From Hydrogenophilales bacterium (GTDB taxonomy: Bacteria > Pseudomonadota > Gammaproteobacteria > Burkholderiales > Thiobacillaceae), in contig JAGXGM010000032.1 in the NCBI GenBank assembly GCA_024636675.1, positions 1-64,000 of the forward strand: a stretch of 64,000 bases of DNA. The letters run 5' to 3'. Both the position numbers and the translations under genes were made by a program. Of this stretch, positions 1 to 8,216 are shown piece by piece (position 1 is the stretch's first letter; each line of letters opens with the position of its first letter). The notes beneath the pieces were generated by a model. The model was not told the DNA's origin, did not search any database, and saw only the letters and a list, made by a program, of their open reading frames with translations.

Positions 1-372
1 CGCCGGCAACGCCGCCGTCAACAGCGCATCGAAACCCAGTGCGGTCCAGCTGCCGCGCCCGAAGGCCGCGTTCGCCAGCAGGATCAGCACGCCGGCAAAG
101 GTGGCGCGCCAGAACCCGAACATCAGCGTCAGCGCCGCCACGCCATAAAAGTGGAATGTAAGACCCGGCTTGATGCCGGTGCGGATCTGCCACAGCGCCA
201 GCATCGCCACCGTGGCGGCCAGAAACAGGTTCAGCCGCGCCGGCTCGGCAAGCCGGCGCCAGTCGCCCGACATCAGCCAGCGCAAGCCCAGCCAGGCCAG
301 CCCCAGCCAGCCAATCAGATAAAAGGATGCGGGCAACAGTGATGTGGACAGGCCCGGCGCGGTAAAATTCAT
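1..372 (-). CDS. ECF-type ABC transporter permease-like membrane protein (3' part outside window)
   Basis: The frame runs from the ATG at 372 off the left edge, giving the first 124 residues. It is strongly hydrophobic with three or four likely membrane segments, and the stretch GLTFHFYGVAALTLMFG resembles the uncharacterised permease-like family COG3235, annotated as energy-coupling factor transporter permease. Family assignment is from memory of the motif and the substrate is unknown. There is no Shine-Dalgarno sequence: a TAAAAT box lies only six bases before the ATG, so the mRNA may be leaderless. The gene is divergent from the UPF0149 gene, and the -10-like boxes of the two directions form the inverted repeat GTAAAAT/ATTTTAC (362-368 and 379-385). 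Confidence 0.6.
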   Translation of the reverse strand, partial: MNFTAPGLSTSLLPASFYLIGWLGLAWLGLRWLMSGDWRRLAEPARLNLFLAATVAMLALWQIRTGIKPGLTFHFYGVAALTLMFGFWRATFAGVLILLANAAFGRGSWTALGFDALLTAALPA

Positions 373-385
373 GGGTGGATTTTAC
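362..385. promoter_or_regulatory. Inverted repeat carrying divergent -10-like boxes
   Basis: GTAAAAT (362-368) and ATTTTAC (379-385) form a 7-bp inverted repeat across the start codon of the minus-strand permease gene. Each arm contains TAAAAT on one strand, so it could supply a -10 box in each direction. No -35 box was recognised. A role as promoter or operator is inference. Confidence 0.3.
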
Positions 386-419
386 GCGATGCGCCGTCCC
401 CTTTCTTCGAGTCCCAGCC

Positions 420-1103
420 ATGTCCGCCAGCCCCGTATCAAAATCCCCCAATGCCCCGCTCGGCGACGCCGAGATCGATGCGCTGGCCGACCTGGTCGAC
501 CTGATCGACGAGCGCACCGAGGTGCCGATCTCGCTGGAAGGCCTCGACGGCTTCATCACCGCGCTGGCGTGCAGCCCGCGCGCGATCGCGCCCGAAGAGT
601 ATTTCCCGGTGCTGCTCGACCGCCCCGACGGCCTCGCCACGGTGTTCGAGGACGCGGCCGACGAAGCGCGCTTTCTAGCGCTGTTCGAGCGCCGCCGCAA
701 GGAGATCGGCCGCGCGCTCGCCGCGCCGATCGAGAACCTGGCCGACCCCAAGGCGCTGTCGCCGCTGGTCATGGACTGGGACGGCCTGCTGGCCGAACTG
801 CCGCCGGCCGAGGCCAAACGCCTCAGGGACGCCGGCATTCCGCCCCATGCCCAGCTGTGGGCCGCCGGTTTCCTGCTGGCGGTGGAGCACTGGGAGGACA
901 ACTGGAGCCTGCCCGCCGGCAGCAAGGACGAAGCCTTCGTCGACGAGGTGCTCGATCCCTTCTATGTGCTGGCGGCGCCGCTCGACGAACTCAGTCCCGA
1001 AGAACTGGCCGTCCGCCGTGAAGATCACCTCGCCCTCGCTCTCTGGGGCGCCTATGAACTGCGCGAATTCTGGCTCGACCGCGGCCACGCCCCGCGCGCC
1101 TGA
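420..1103 (+). CDS. UPF0149 (YecA/YgfB-like) family protein
   Basis: A 227-residue acidic protein of the UPF0149 family, whose biochemical role is not established. Features seen are LEGLDGFITALACSPRAIAPEEYFPVL near the N-terminus and the LWAAGFLLAVEHW helix in the middle, both typical of the family. The C-terminal SEC-C zinc motif of E. coli YecA is absent, so this is a short YgfB-type member. The ATG at 420 is preferred over one at 375 because the extra 15 residues (MDFTRCAVPFLRVPA) are unlike the family and the first start overlaps the divergent promoter. It is followed 37 bases later by a HAD phosphatase on the same strand. Confidence 0.8.
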   Translation: MSASPVSKSPNAPLGDAEIDALADLVDLIDERTEVPISLEGLDGFITALACSPRAIAPEEYFPVLLDRPDGLATVFEDAADEARFLALFERRRKEIGRALAAPIENLADPKALSPLVMDWDGLLAELPPAEAKRLRDAGIPPHAQLWAAGFLLAVEHWEDNWSLPAGSKDEAFVDEVLDPFYVLAAPLDELSPEELAVRREDHLALALWGAYELREFWLDRGHAPRA

Positions 1104-1140
1104 ATATTTGTAACTTGCATCCTGTAACGTGCTTCTCGAT

Positions 1141-1806
1141 ATGAAACTCGTCCTGTTCGATCTCGACAACACCCTGCTCGCCGGCGATTCGGACTATGAG
1201 TGGGGGCAGTTCCTCATCGCCAAGGGCGCGGTCGACGGCCCCCACTACGAGGCGAGGAACCGCGCCTTCTACGAGGACTACAAGGCCGGGCGGCTCGACA
1301 TCTATGCCTTTCTCGCATTTGCCCTGCGCCCGCTCGCCACCCATTCGCGCGAGCAACTCGACGCCTGGCGCGCCGAATACCTGGAAACACGCATCAAGCC
1401 GATGATCCTCCAGGCCGCGCGCGACCTGGTCCACAGGCACCTCGACGAAGCCGACCTGGTCGCCGTCATTACTGCCACCAACAGCTTCGTCACCGCCCCG
1501 ATCGCAAAGGAGTTCGGCATTCCCCACCTGATCGCCACCGAACCCGAGGAAATTGACGGCTGCTTCACCGGTGAGGTCGCGGGCACCCCTTGCTTCCGCG
1601 AAGGCAAAGTGGTCCGCCTCGAACACTTTCTCGAAGCCCACGGCACCCGGCTGGACCGCCTCGATACCAGCTGGTTCTACAGCGACTCGCATAATGACCT
1701 GCCGCTGCTGGAAAAAGTCCGCCATCCAGTCGCGGTCGATCCCGACCCCATCCTGCTTGGCCATGCCGAGGCGCAGGGTTGGCCGGTGATTTCATTGCGT
1801 CACTAA
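1141..1806 (+). CDS. HAD-IB family phosphatase (SerB-like)
   Basis: Predicted phosphomonoesterase of 221 residues in the HAD superfamily, subfamily IB. Motif I is FDLDNTLLAGDSD, with nucleophile Asp7 and general acid Asp9. Motif II is the Thr in VITATNSF, motif III the Lys in GKVVRLEHF, and motif IV DSHNDLPLL with the Mg-binding aspartates. The helical cap between motifs I and II fits phosphoserine-phosphatase-like enzymes. The natural substrate cannot be read from sequence; relatives act on phosphoserine, histidinol phosphate or other small phosphates. The ATG at 1141 places motif I right at the N-terminus; an in-frame codon at 1129 adds four residues and is less likely. It is cytoplasmic and ends just ahead of the PDC-sensor gene. 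Confidence 0.85.
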   Translation: MKLVLFDLDNTLLAGDSDYEWGQFLIAKGAVDGPHYEARNRAFYEDYKAGRLDIYAFLAFALRPLATHSREQLDAWRAEYLETRIKPMILQAARDLVHRHLDEADLVAVITATNSFVTAPIAKEFGIPHLIATEPEEIDGCFTGEVAGTPCFREGKVVRLEHFLEAHGTRLDRLDTSWFYSDSHNDLPLLEKVRHPVAVDPDPILLGHAEAQGWPVISLRH

Positions 1807-1817
1807 TATTGAAGATA

Positions 1818-2825
1818 ATGCAGGCTGAAACCGCAGATCGATCGCCCATGTCCGCCACCACCACCCTTGCCGAAAGCGTTACCCGGCAGCGCGACGCGCT
1901 GGCCGACCTGTTGCGCGAGCCGCTGGCGCTGGCCGCCGAGGCGTGCAGCCGGGCCTGGCCCAACCGCGCCGGGCTCAACGCTGCGCTGATGCATGCGCTT
2001 ACGACGATTCCCGCATGCAAGTATCTGTACGCGCTGGACACCCGTGCGATCCAGCTCTCCGACAACATCAGCCGCGAGGGCCTGATCGAGACGGATTACG
2101 GGCGCGACCGATCCGACCGCCCTTACATGCGTGAAGCAGTGCCGAACCAGGGGTTTTTGCTGACCCAGGCCTACATCAGCCTGCGCGCCAAGCGGCCGTC
2201 GCTCACTGCGATCCAGATCGTTCGCGACGACGATGGCCGGGTGCTCGGCTTTGTCGGCGCCGACTTCGATCTGCGCGACCTGCCGATCACCGCCAAGCTG
2301 TACGACGAGCCCACCTACTGGCGCCAGATCAAGGGCGACCCGGCAATCCGCGGCGCGGTGTTCCACCAGACCCGCAGCGACAGCCAGATGGATCTCAACC
2401 TCGACACCGTGCTGAGCGTGATGGAAGAGCTGATGACGGATCACGGCATCTTCCACGGCAAACTGCATTTTTCCAGCAGCCGCGCCACCATGTGGGTGAT
2501 CGATGACCCCTATCGCTACCGCCTGCTCGATATCGAGGCGCTGACCGACCCCGACACCTGCCTGATCTATCCGCACCATGAATACCCGGCCGACGCCGTG
2601 GTGCCGCGAGAGCATGTCCGCCCGGTGCTCGACGGCCTGCGCGCGCTGCGCTTCATGGACGAGACGTTTTATCTGCGCGCCGGTTCGCTCAACATTTTCA
2701 ACGGCATGGTCGGCCTCACTTTCTCGTGCGACGGCTCGCATTACCTGCCGTGGGACGAATTCCTTTCCAAGGGTTACGACTTCTGGGCGCCGGACTACCT
2801 GTCGAACCAGAGTTGTCCGATCTGA
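1818..2825 (+). CDS. PDC sensor (Cache) domain protein
   Basis: A 335-residue protein whose first half looks like a PDC/Cache sensor domain: the stretch with GLIETDYGRDRSDRPYMREA followed by FLLTQAYISLRAKRPSLTAI and VLGFVGADFDLRDLP is characteristic. No transmembrane segment, kinase, GGDEF or methyl-accepting domain is attached, so it is a free-standing, probably cytoplasmic sensor-like protein, which is unusual for Cache domains. The second half has no family I recognise. Starts at 1818 (preceded by GAAG) and 1848 are both possible. It lies 11 bases after the HAD gene and ends before a strong terminator, so it is probably the last gene of the 420-2825 unit. Ligand and function are unknown. 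Confidence 0.7.
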   Translation: MQAETADRSPMSATTTLAESVTRQRDALADLLREPLALAAEACSRAWPNRAGLNAALMHALTTIPACKYLYALDTRAIQLSDNISREGLIETDYGRDRSDRPYMREAVPNQGFLLTQAYISLRAKRPSLTAIQIVRDDDGRVLGFVGADFDLRDLPITAKLYDEPTYWRQIKGDPAIRGAVFHQTRSDSQMDLNLDTVLSVMEELMTDHGIFHGKLHFSSSRATMWVIDDPYRYRLLDIEALTDPDTCLIYPHHEYPADAVVPREHVRPVLDGLRALRFMDETFYLRAGSLNIFNGMVGLTFSCDGSHYLPWDEFLSKGYDFWAPDYLSNQSCPI

Positions 2826-2864
2826 GCCGCGCGGAGGAAACACGGCGCCACGCTGGATCGCCCA

Positions 2865-2896
2865 TAAAAAAACCCGCCATATGGCGGGTTTTTTTA
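2865..2896. terminator. Bidirectional intrinsic terminator
   Basis: AACCCGCCAT and ATGGCGGGTT form a compact GC-rich stem, with a run of A on the left and of T on the right. It works as a rho-independent terminator both for the plus-strand PDC-sensor gene and for the convergent PEP-CTERM gene that ends at 2909. Confidence 0.9.
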
Positions 2897-2908
2897 TGCA
2901 GACGCGGC

Positions 2909-3721
2909 TCAGCCGACCATCGGCCTGCGTCGTGCACGCAGACGCAGGCCGATCAGGCCAAGCCCGGCCAGCAGCATGGCCCACTCGCCCGGTTCCGGAA
3001 CAGATGCCACCACCAGCGTGTCGCCCGAAGAAAGCCCGATGTTGAAGGTGGCGGTATTGAAGAAATTCGCCGTTCCGCTGTCACCGCCCGCGCCGGTCAG
3101 AAGTGCAGCGCCAATATAGAAAGGCGTGTCGTAGGTGAAGTCGAAGCTGCCAGCGAACAGCTGATCGATCGCTTTGATGCTATTCCCCGACACACTGTCC
3201 ACATAGTAGGCCAGCACGTTGGTGCCCCCCGGCGTGTTGAACGCATCAAGCTGGCTATTCAGCCAGCTTGATGTATTCGAGACAGTCAGGGTGGAGAAAT
3301 CGATGTCGAAGCTTGTCGGCAGCGTGCTGGAAACCGCCAGCACATAGCCGACGCCCGCGCCGGCGAAACCGCTCGATGTCAGGCCGCCATCCAGTGCCGC
3401 GGAAAAACTCGCGCTGCCTGTGCCCGAACCGCCACTGATCGTGTACTGGTCCCACCACAGGCTACCGGCGTAGGCCAGTGTATTGGTCGTCGTGCCGCTG
3501 GTGGCCTGGTTGATCCCGAAATCGGTCTGCGCCGAGGAGGTGAAGCCCGATCCGATGACGCTGACCTCGGTAGTGTCATTGGTCCAATCGGTCGCTATTC
3601 CCAAAGCACCTGCGCCCGAGATCAGGCCGTAATCCGCAAGCGCCGCAAAAGACACGGGGGAATGAAAGCCTAAAACGCCCGCAAAGAGCGCCGCGGTCAC
3701 TGTTGCATGTGACGTTTTCAT
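2909..3721 (-). CDS. PEP-CTERM sorting-domain exported protein
   Basis: A 270-residue exported protein with a signal peptide (about residues 1-27) and a Gly/Ser/Thr/Asn-rich middle of beta-rich character. Its C-terminal sorting signal is complete: Pro-Glu-Pro at residues 242-244, a hydrophobic segment at about 247-259 and a basic end (RLRARRR). In known systems such tails are recognised by an exosortase (EpsH/XrtA) and the protein goes to the surface or the extracellular polymer. No exosortase or EPS gene lies in this window, so it is an isolated substrate. GAGGAG at 3726-3731 precedes the ATG at 3721. A sigma-54-type promoter and two upstream repeats suggest PrsK/PrsR-type control. The passenger domain has no recognised function. 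Confidence 0.85.
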   Translation of the reverse strand: MKTSHATVTAALFAGVLGFHSPVSFAALADYGLISGAGALGIATDWTNDTTEVSVIGSGFTSSAQTDFGINQATSGTTTNTLAYAGSLWWDQYTISGGSGTGSASFSAALDGGLTSSGFAGAGVGYVLAVSSTLPTSFDIDFSTLTVSNTSSWLNSQLDAFNTPGGTNVLAYYVDSVSGNSIKAIDQLFAGSFDFTYDTPFYIGAALLTGAGGDSGTANFFNTATFNIGLSSGDTLVVASVPEPGEWAMLLAGLGLIGLRLRARRRPMVG

Positions 3722-3761
3722 GAATTCTCCTCAGGTTGATATGCAAACACGCAGCATTCCT

Positions 3762-3777
3762 AGCAATAATCAGTCCA
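3762..3777 (-). promoter_or_regulatory. Sigma-54-type (-24/-12) promoter of the PEP-CTERM gene
   Basis: Read on the minus strand the sequence is TGGACTGATTATTGCT. It has the invariant GG and GC separated by exactly ten bases, plus TTGCT at the -12 element and G at the seventh consensus position; positions 4-6 deviate from TGGCAC. The predicted start near 3751 leaves a leader of about 29 bases that includes the GAGGAG ribosome binding site. The upstream repeats at 3841 and 3895 are spaced as enhancer sites would be. Confidence 0.6.
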
Positions 3778-3840
3778 GTCTAAAAATACAATTGTTTATA
3801 AACACAATTAATCGAAATACCGAAGATCGATTGAATCCAC

Positions 3841-3856
3841 TGTAAAAAAACCGACA
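3841..3856 (-). promoter_or_regulatory. Candidate enhancer-binding-protein site 1 (PrsR-like)
   Basis: Minus-strand sequence TGTCGG-TTTTTTT-ACA, centred about 97 bases upstream of the predicted sigma-54 start. It is nearly identical to the element at 3895-3911. PEP-CTERM genes in several proteobacteria are controlled by PrsK/PrsR with RpoN. That this is the PrsR site is inference. Confidence 0.5.
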
Positions 3857-3894
3857 CATTTTCCCAACCAGCCCCGGATCTGTGTATTCGCCGT

Positions 3895-3911
3895 GTAAAA
3901 AAATCCGACAA
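3895..3911 (-). promoter_or_regulatory. Candidate enhancer-binding-protein site 2 (PrsR-like)
   Basis: Minus-strand sequence TGTCGGA-TTTTTTT-ACA, a second copy of the element at 3841-3856 with one extra base in the spacer. Centre to centre the two lie about 54-55 bases apart, close to five helical turns, which would put both on the same DNA face. Confidence 0.5.
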
Positions 3912-4023
3912 CACCCAGCGCCGGGGGGAATTGCGGAAGCAGCGACAGAAAATGCCTTGTACGCGCCGCCCGGAAAGCCTCTCCAGCACTCAGGGTTGAA
4001 GCACAAGCCCTCCCCGGCGGATA

Positions 4024-4626
4024 ATGCATGATTGCGTCGGGCTGCCTGCTTTGGAAACCTACATCCTCATCCTCATTTCCACGGTGTTCGTGAACAACAT
4101 CGTGATGGCCAAGATTCTCGGCCTGTGCCCTTTCATGGGGGTGTCGAAAAGACTGGAAACGTCGATCAGCATGGGGCTGGCGACGACTTTCGTGCTGACG
4201 CTGGCGTCCGGCGCGAGCTACCTCATCAACGAGTACCTGCTCGGCACCGAGTTGTTCTACCTGCGCACGCTGTCGTTCATCGTGGTGATCGCCGGCATCG
4301 TGCAGTTCACCGAGATGTTCATCCGCAAGACCAGCCCGGTGCTGTATCAGGTGCTGGGCATCTATCTGCCCTTGATCACCACCAATTGCGCGGTGCTGGG
4401 GATTCCACTCCTGAACGTGCAGGCGCAGCACGGCTTTGTCGAGTCGCTGTTTTTCGGCGCCGGCGGCGCGATCGGCTTCTCCCTGGTGCTGATCCTGTTT
4501 TCCGGCATTCGTGAGCGACTCGATACCTGCGACGTGCCGTCGCCATTCAAGGGCACCAGCATCGCCATGATCACTGCCGGGCTGATGTCGCTCGCCTTCA
4601 TGGGCTTCTCCGGGCTGGTGAAATAA
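4024..4626 (+). CDS. rnfA: RNF electron transport complex subunit A
   Basis: Integral membrane subunit of the RNF (Rsx) complex, which couples electron flow between ferredoxin and NAD(H) to ion movement across the inner membrane. Six hydrophobic segments are visible, and [14 protein letters not shown] and [12 protein letters not shown] are the family signatures; each contains a Cys of the 2Fe-2S site proposed to be shared by RnfA and RnfE. The ATG at 4024 gives 200 residues. Homologous proteins start near METY, matching a TTG codon at 4051 (191 residues), so the shorter start may be the real one. The stop overlaps the rnfB ATG by one base (TAATG). Confidence 0.95.
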   Translation: MHDCVGLPALETYILILISTVFVNNIVMAKILGLCPFMGVSKRLETSISMGLATTFVLTLASGASYLINEYLLGTELFYLRTLSFIVVIAGIVQFTEMFIRKTSPVLYQVLGIYLPLITTNCAVLGIPLLNVQAQHGFVESLFFGAGGAIGFSLVLILFSGIRERLDTCDVPSPFKGTSIAMITAGLMSLAFMGFSGLVK

Positions 4627-5177
4627 TGCTAACCGCCATTCTGGTGATGGTCGCCCTGGCCGTGGTCATCGGCCTGGTGCTCGGCTGGTCGGCAATCCGC
4701 TTCAAGGTGGAGGGCAACCCGCTAGCGGAAAAGATCGACGCCATCCTGCCGCAGACACAGTGCGGACAATGCGGTTTCCCCGGCTGCCGGCCCTATGCCG
4801 AGGCAATCGCCAAGGGCGAGGCCGACATCAATCAGTGCCCGCCCGGTGGCGAGGACGGGGTGAAGAAACTTGCCGAACTGCTGGGGGTGGAGCCCAAACC
4901 GCTGGACGAAACCCACGGCACGCCGAAGCCGAAATCGGTCGCCGTCATCGACGAGCAGACCTGCATCGGCTGCACCCTGTGCATCCAGGCCTGCCCGGTC
5001 GACGCCATCGTCGGCGCGGCCAAGCAGATGCACACCATCGTTGCCGACGAATGCACCGGTTGCGAACTGTGCCTGCCGCCCTGCCCGGTGGATTGCATCA
5101 CCATGGTGCCGGTCGCTGAAGATCTGCCGCACTGGAAATGGAAACATCCGGTCATCATGCTCAAAGAAGTGCCATGA
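4626..5177 (+). CDS. rnfB: RNF electron transport complex subunit B (ferredoxin-type)
   Basis: The entry subunit for ferredoxin electrons: 183 residues with one N-terminal membrane anchor (about 3-24), a 4Fe-4S domain with CGQCGFPGC and a distant Cys in NQCPPGG, and two classical ferredoxin motifs, [12 protein letters not shown] and [12 protein letters not shown], binding two more 4Fe-4S clusters. Some RnfB proteins carry longer C-terminal ferredoxin extensions; this one ends soon after the second motif, like the E. coli RsxB type. It starts in the TAATG overlap with rnfA and overlaps rnfC by four bases, so the three are translationally coupled. Confidence 0.96.
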   Translation: MLTAILVMVALAVVIGLVLGWSAIRFKVEGNPLAEKIDAILPQTQCGQCGFPGCRPYAEAIAKGEADINQCPPGGEDGVKKLAELLGVEPKPLDETHGTPKPKSVAVIDEQTCIGCTLCIQACPVDAIVGAAKQMHTIVADECTGCELCLPPCPVDCITMVPVAEDLPHWKWKHPVIMLKEVP

Positions 5178-6898
5178 GCCGAACCCTCCATACTTTCAAG
5201 GGCGGTGTGCATCCGCCCGAGCACAAGTCGGAGTCGAACTCGCGTCCGATTCACGCAGCGCCCGTGCCGAGAGAGCTGGTCATCCCGATGCGCCAGCACA
5301 TGGGCTCCCCGGCCAAGCCGGTGGTCGGCGTAGGTGAGCGGGTACTGAAAGGCCAGCTGATAGGTGAGGCGGACGGTTATATTTCCTCTGCCGTCCATGC
5401 ATCGAGTTCCGGCATCGTCCGCGCGATCGGCCTCGCCGCCGTGCCGCATGTCTCGGGCCTGCCGGACGAATGCATCACGATCGAAACCGACGGCCTCGAC
5501 GAGTGGATAGACCATGCCCCGCTCGACTACCGCGCGATGGAGCCGTCCGACCTGCGCATGCGGCTGCGCGACATGGGGCTGGCCGGGCTTGGCGGCGCGG
5601 TGTTCCCCAGCGCAGTCAAGCTCGACCCCGGCGCGCGCCACCATTGCCCCACCCTGATTATCAATGGCGGCGAGTGCGAACCATGGATCACCTGCGACGA
5701 CGTGCTGATGCGCCACCATGCCGGCGACATCCTGCAGGGGGTTGCAGTGATGCGGCATCTGCTCGGCAGCACGGAAATCCTGATCGGCATCGAGGACAAC
5801 AAACCCGAAGCCATCGCTGCGATGCAGGCCGCTGCCACCATGATGGACTTCGCGGTTGAAGTCGTCACACTGCCGACGATCTACCCCGCAGGCGGCGCCA
5901 AGCAGATGATCGAGATGCTGACCGGCAAGCAGGTGCCTTCCGGCAAGCTCTCAACCGACATCGGCATCCAGGTATTCAACGTCGGCACCGCCCACGCCCT
6001 GGCGCGTGCGGTGCATCACGGCGAGCCGCTGATCTCGCGCCTGGTCACGGTCACGGGCCATGTGCTGCGCCCGCAGAACTTCGACGTGCTGATCGGCACC
6101 CCGATGCAGGTGCTGATCGACCTGGCGGGCGATCGCGACGGCAGTACCGGTGTGCTGATGGGCGGACCGATGATGGGCATGCCGATGCCGCATACGATTC
6201 CGCACGGGCTTCAGCCCGTAGCGGATCGGAGTCCCCTTGTGGGGGACTTGGGGGTGCCGGTGGTCAAGGCCACCAACTGCATCCTGGTTCAATCGAAAGA
6301 ACTGTTTCCGCCGCTGCCCAAAGCGCTGCCGTGCATCCGCTGCATCCGTTGTGCCGACGCCTGCCCGGCCGAACTGCAGCCGCAGGAACTGTTCCGCTTT
6401 GCCAAGGCTGGCGACTTTGGCCGGGCGCAGGAATACCACCTGTTCGACTGCATTGAATGCGGCTGCTGCAGCTACGTCTGCCCCAGCCATATTCCGCTGG
6501 TCGATTTCTATCGCTACGCAAAGAGCGAGATATGGACCCGCGAGAAGGAAAAACGCGCCGCCGACCTGGCGCGCGAACGCCACGAATTCCGCCAGTTCCG
6601 GCTGGAGCGCGAGAAAAAGGAAAAGGCCGAGAAACTCGCCGCCAAGGCGCAGGCCAAGCGCGCCGAACTCGCGGCGACGCCCGCGGACGAGCGTGCCGCC
6701 CCCACCGATGCTGACGCCAAGAAGGCGCTGATCGCCGCCGCGCTGGCGCGCGCGCAGGCGAAAAAGGCCGAGGCCGCGCCGAAGAACATCGAGCATCTGG
6801 CCCCCGACACACAGCGCGAGATCAATGAGATCGAGGCGCGCCGGGCTAAAATCCGCGAAATGGCGCGCCAACCGCTGGAGCCCGAAGAAAAGACGTAA
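5174..6898 (+). CDS. rnfC: RNF electron transport complex subunit C
   Basis: Peripheral subunit that exchanges electrons with NAD(H). Of 574 residues, the N-terminal part has the barrel-sandwich region (THTFKGG-like start), followed by the Complex1_51K-like FMN/NADH domain ([29 protein letters not shown]), an SLBB region, and two 4Fe-4S motifs ([12 protein letters not shown] and [12 protein letters not shown]). The C-terminal 120 residues form an Ala/Lys/Glu-rich, probably helical tail typical of proteobacterial RnfC. Odd feature: between [10 protein letters not shown] and VPVVKATNC about 16-18 extra residues ([15 protein letters not shown]) are encoded by two hairpin-forming repeats (6195-6248), an in-frame insertion. 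The ATG at 5174 overlaps the rnfB stop. Confidence 0.95.
   Translation: MSRTLHTFKGGVHPPEHKSESNSRPIHAAPVPRELVIPMRQHMGSPAKPVVGVGERVLKGQLIGEADGYISSAVHASSSGIVRAIGLAAVPHVSGLPDECITIETDGLDEWIDHAPLDYRAMEPSDLRMRLRDMGLAGLGGAVFPSAVKLDPGARHHCPTLIINGGECEPWITCDDVLMRHHAGDILQGVAVMRHLLGSTEILIGIEDNKPEAIAAMQAAATMMDFAVEVVTLPTIYPAGGAKQMIEMLTGKQVPSGKLSTDIGIQVFNVGTAHALARAVHHGEPLISRLVTVTGHVLRPQNFDVLIGTPMQVLIDLAGDRDGSTGVLMGGPMMGMPMPHTIPHGLQPVADRSPLVGDLGVPVVKATNCILVQSKELFPPLPKALPCIRCIRCADACPAELQPQELFRFAKAGDFGRAQEYHLFDCIECGCCSYVCPSHIPLVDFYRYAKSEIWTREKEKRAADLARERHEFRQFRLEREKKEKAEKLAAKAQAKRAELAATPADERAAPTDADAKKALIAAALARAQAKKAEAAPKNIEHLAPDTQREINEIEARRAKIREMARQPLEPEEKT
6195..6248. repeat. REP-like double hairpin inserted in frame in rnfC
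   Basis: Two adjacent imperfect palindromes. The first, 6195-6228, has CGAT-CCGC-ACGGGCT paired with AGCCCGT-GCGG-ATCG around a TC loop. The second, 6230-6248, has AGTCCCC paired with GGGGACT around TTGTG. They fall inside rnfC at a point where family members pass directly from the PMMG motif to VPVVK, and the reading frame is kept. Confidence 0.65.
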
Positions 6899-6916
6899 GG
6901 AAATGCAAAATCATTT

Positions 6917-7012
6917 ATTCCTAGTCATTGCGAACGCGGCGAGCGCGGCGGCCTTTAGCCATGAAGCTGAAGGCCATGGCGGGATGCAATCCAGAACGCC
7001 CGGAGGACATAC
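6917..7012. repeat. Interspersed palindromic repeat between rnfC and rnfD
   Basis: GTCATTGCGAACG at the left and GCAATCCAGAACG at the right are the ends of a widespread proteobacterial intergenic repeat type (TCATTGCGA...GCAATCCAG). An internal stem is formed by GGCCTT and AAGGCC around the middle. It separates rnfC from rnfD by 280 bases in an otherwise tightly packed operon. A second hairpin, CCCGCAATGCGGG, lies near 7080. No gene was found in 6899-7178. Confidence 0.5.
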
Positions 7013-7178
7013 GTGCCAGCAGTGTCCATAAACGCCGGATCGCCCGACAAGGGAACGCCGATCCACTACGCGCCGAAGTCCCGCAATGCGGGAGGGGATC
7101 GTATGCCGCGGCCCTGCGTGCCTCGCGATGCCCGGGCTAATCAGATTGCCCTTCAGGCATCAGGAAAGAAAACCATTC

Positions 7179-8216
7179 ATGCCCTCGCCATTCATCCTTG
7201 ATCGCAGCAGCGTCACCCAGGTCATGGCCTGGGTGCTGGCCGCCCTGCTGCCCGGCATCGCGGCATACGTCTGGCTGTTCGGACCCGGCATCCTGGTCAC
7301 GCTCGCCCTCGCCACCGTCACTGCGCTGGCAGGCGAAGCCGCGATGCTTAAAGCACGTGGCTATCCGGCCAAGCCCTTCCTGCTCGACCTGTCGGCCATC
7401 GTCACCGCCTGGCTGCTGGCCTTGTCGCTGCCCGCGCTTGCGCCGTGGTGGCTGATCGTCACCGGCACGCTGTTCGCCATCATCGTCGCCAAGCATCTGT
7501 ACGGCGGGCTGGGGCAGAACATCTTCAACCCGGCGATGGTCGGCTACGCGGTGCTGATCGTGTCGTTTCCGCTGCAGATGACGCAATGGCCGGGACCGCT
7601 TTCGCTCACCGACGCGCCACTCACACTGGCGCAAAGCGCGAGCGTTATTTTCGGCGGCGACCTGCCAAAGGCCGTGCTCGATGCGGTGACCATGGCCACC
7701 CCGCTGGATGCCCTGCGCACCGGCCTGCTGCAGCAATACACGGTGGACGAGATCATGACGCGGCCCATCTTCGGCCATTACGGCGGCGTCGGCTTCGAGT
7801 GGCTGGCCGGCGCCTTCCTGTTCGGCGGACTCGTGCTGTGGGCGCTGCGCATCATCAGCTGGCATGTGCCGCTGGCTTTTCTGGCCGGCATCTGGCTGGC
7901 CGCCGGCTTCCTGCACTTCTTCGACGCCGGCCGTTTCGGTGCGCCGTGGTTCCACCTGTTCGCGCCGTCGGTCATGCTGGGCGCCTTCTTCATCGCCACC
8001 GACCCGGTATCGGGTGCGACCACGCCGCGCGGCAAGCTGATTTTCGGCTTCGGCGCGGGCCTGCTCACCATCATCATCCGCACCTGGGGCGGCTACCCGG
8101 ACGGCGTGGCGTTCGCGATTCTGCTGATGAACCTCGCAGTACCGCTGATCGACCAGTACACCCAGCCGCGCGTCTATGGCACCGACACTCGTCGCAGCAA
8201 GGCGCCACCGGCATGA
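7179..8216 (+). CDS. rnfD: RNF electron transport complex subunit D
   Basis: Integral membrane flavoprotein subunit of 345 residues with about ten hydrophobic segments. KHLYGGLGQNIFNPAMVG is a family signature. The Thr in TMATPLDAL (about residue 174) sits where RnfD/NqrB proteins carry covalently attached FMN. DPVSGATTPRGKLIFG is another conserved block. The start at 7179 (MPSPFILDRSS) is supported by AGGAAAGA just upstream; an in-frame codon at 7086 would read through repeat sequence. The stop overlaps the rnfG ATG (ATGA). Confidence 0.95.
   Translation: MPSPFILDRSSVTQVMAWVLAALLPGIAAYVWLFGPGILVTLALATVTALAGEAAMLKARGYPAKPFLLDLSAIVTAWLLALSLPALAPWWLIVTGTLFAIIVAKHLYGGLGQNIFNPAMVGYAVLIVSFPLQMTQWPGPLSLTDAPLTLAQSASVIFGGDLPKAVLDAVTMATPLDALRTGLLQQYTVDEIMTRPIFGHYGGVGFEWLAGAFLFGGLVLWALRIISWHVPLAFLAGIWLAAGFLHFFDAGRFGAPWFHLFAPSVMLGAFFIATDPVSGATTPRGKLIFGFGAGLLTIIIRTWGGYPDGVAFAILLMNLAVPLIDQYTQPRVYGTDTRRSKAPPA

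Noticed and set aside
3742-3757. Second -12-like TTGCA box before the PEP-CTERM gene
   Set aside because: The -24 position reads TG, not GG, and the start site would leave a leader too short to hold the GAGGAG ribosome binding site.
4021-4060. Promoter for rnfA in 3912-4023
   Set aside because: GG-N10-GC near 3930 lacks the TGG and TTGC context, and no sigma-70 pair with acceptable spacing was found.
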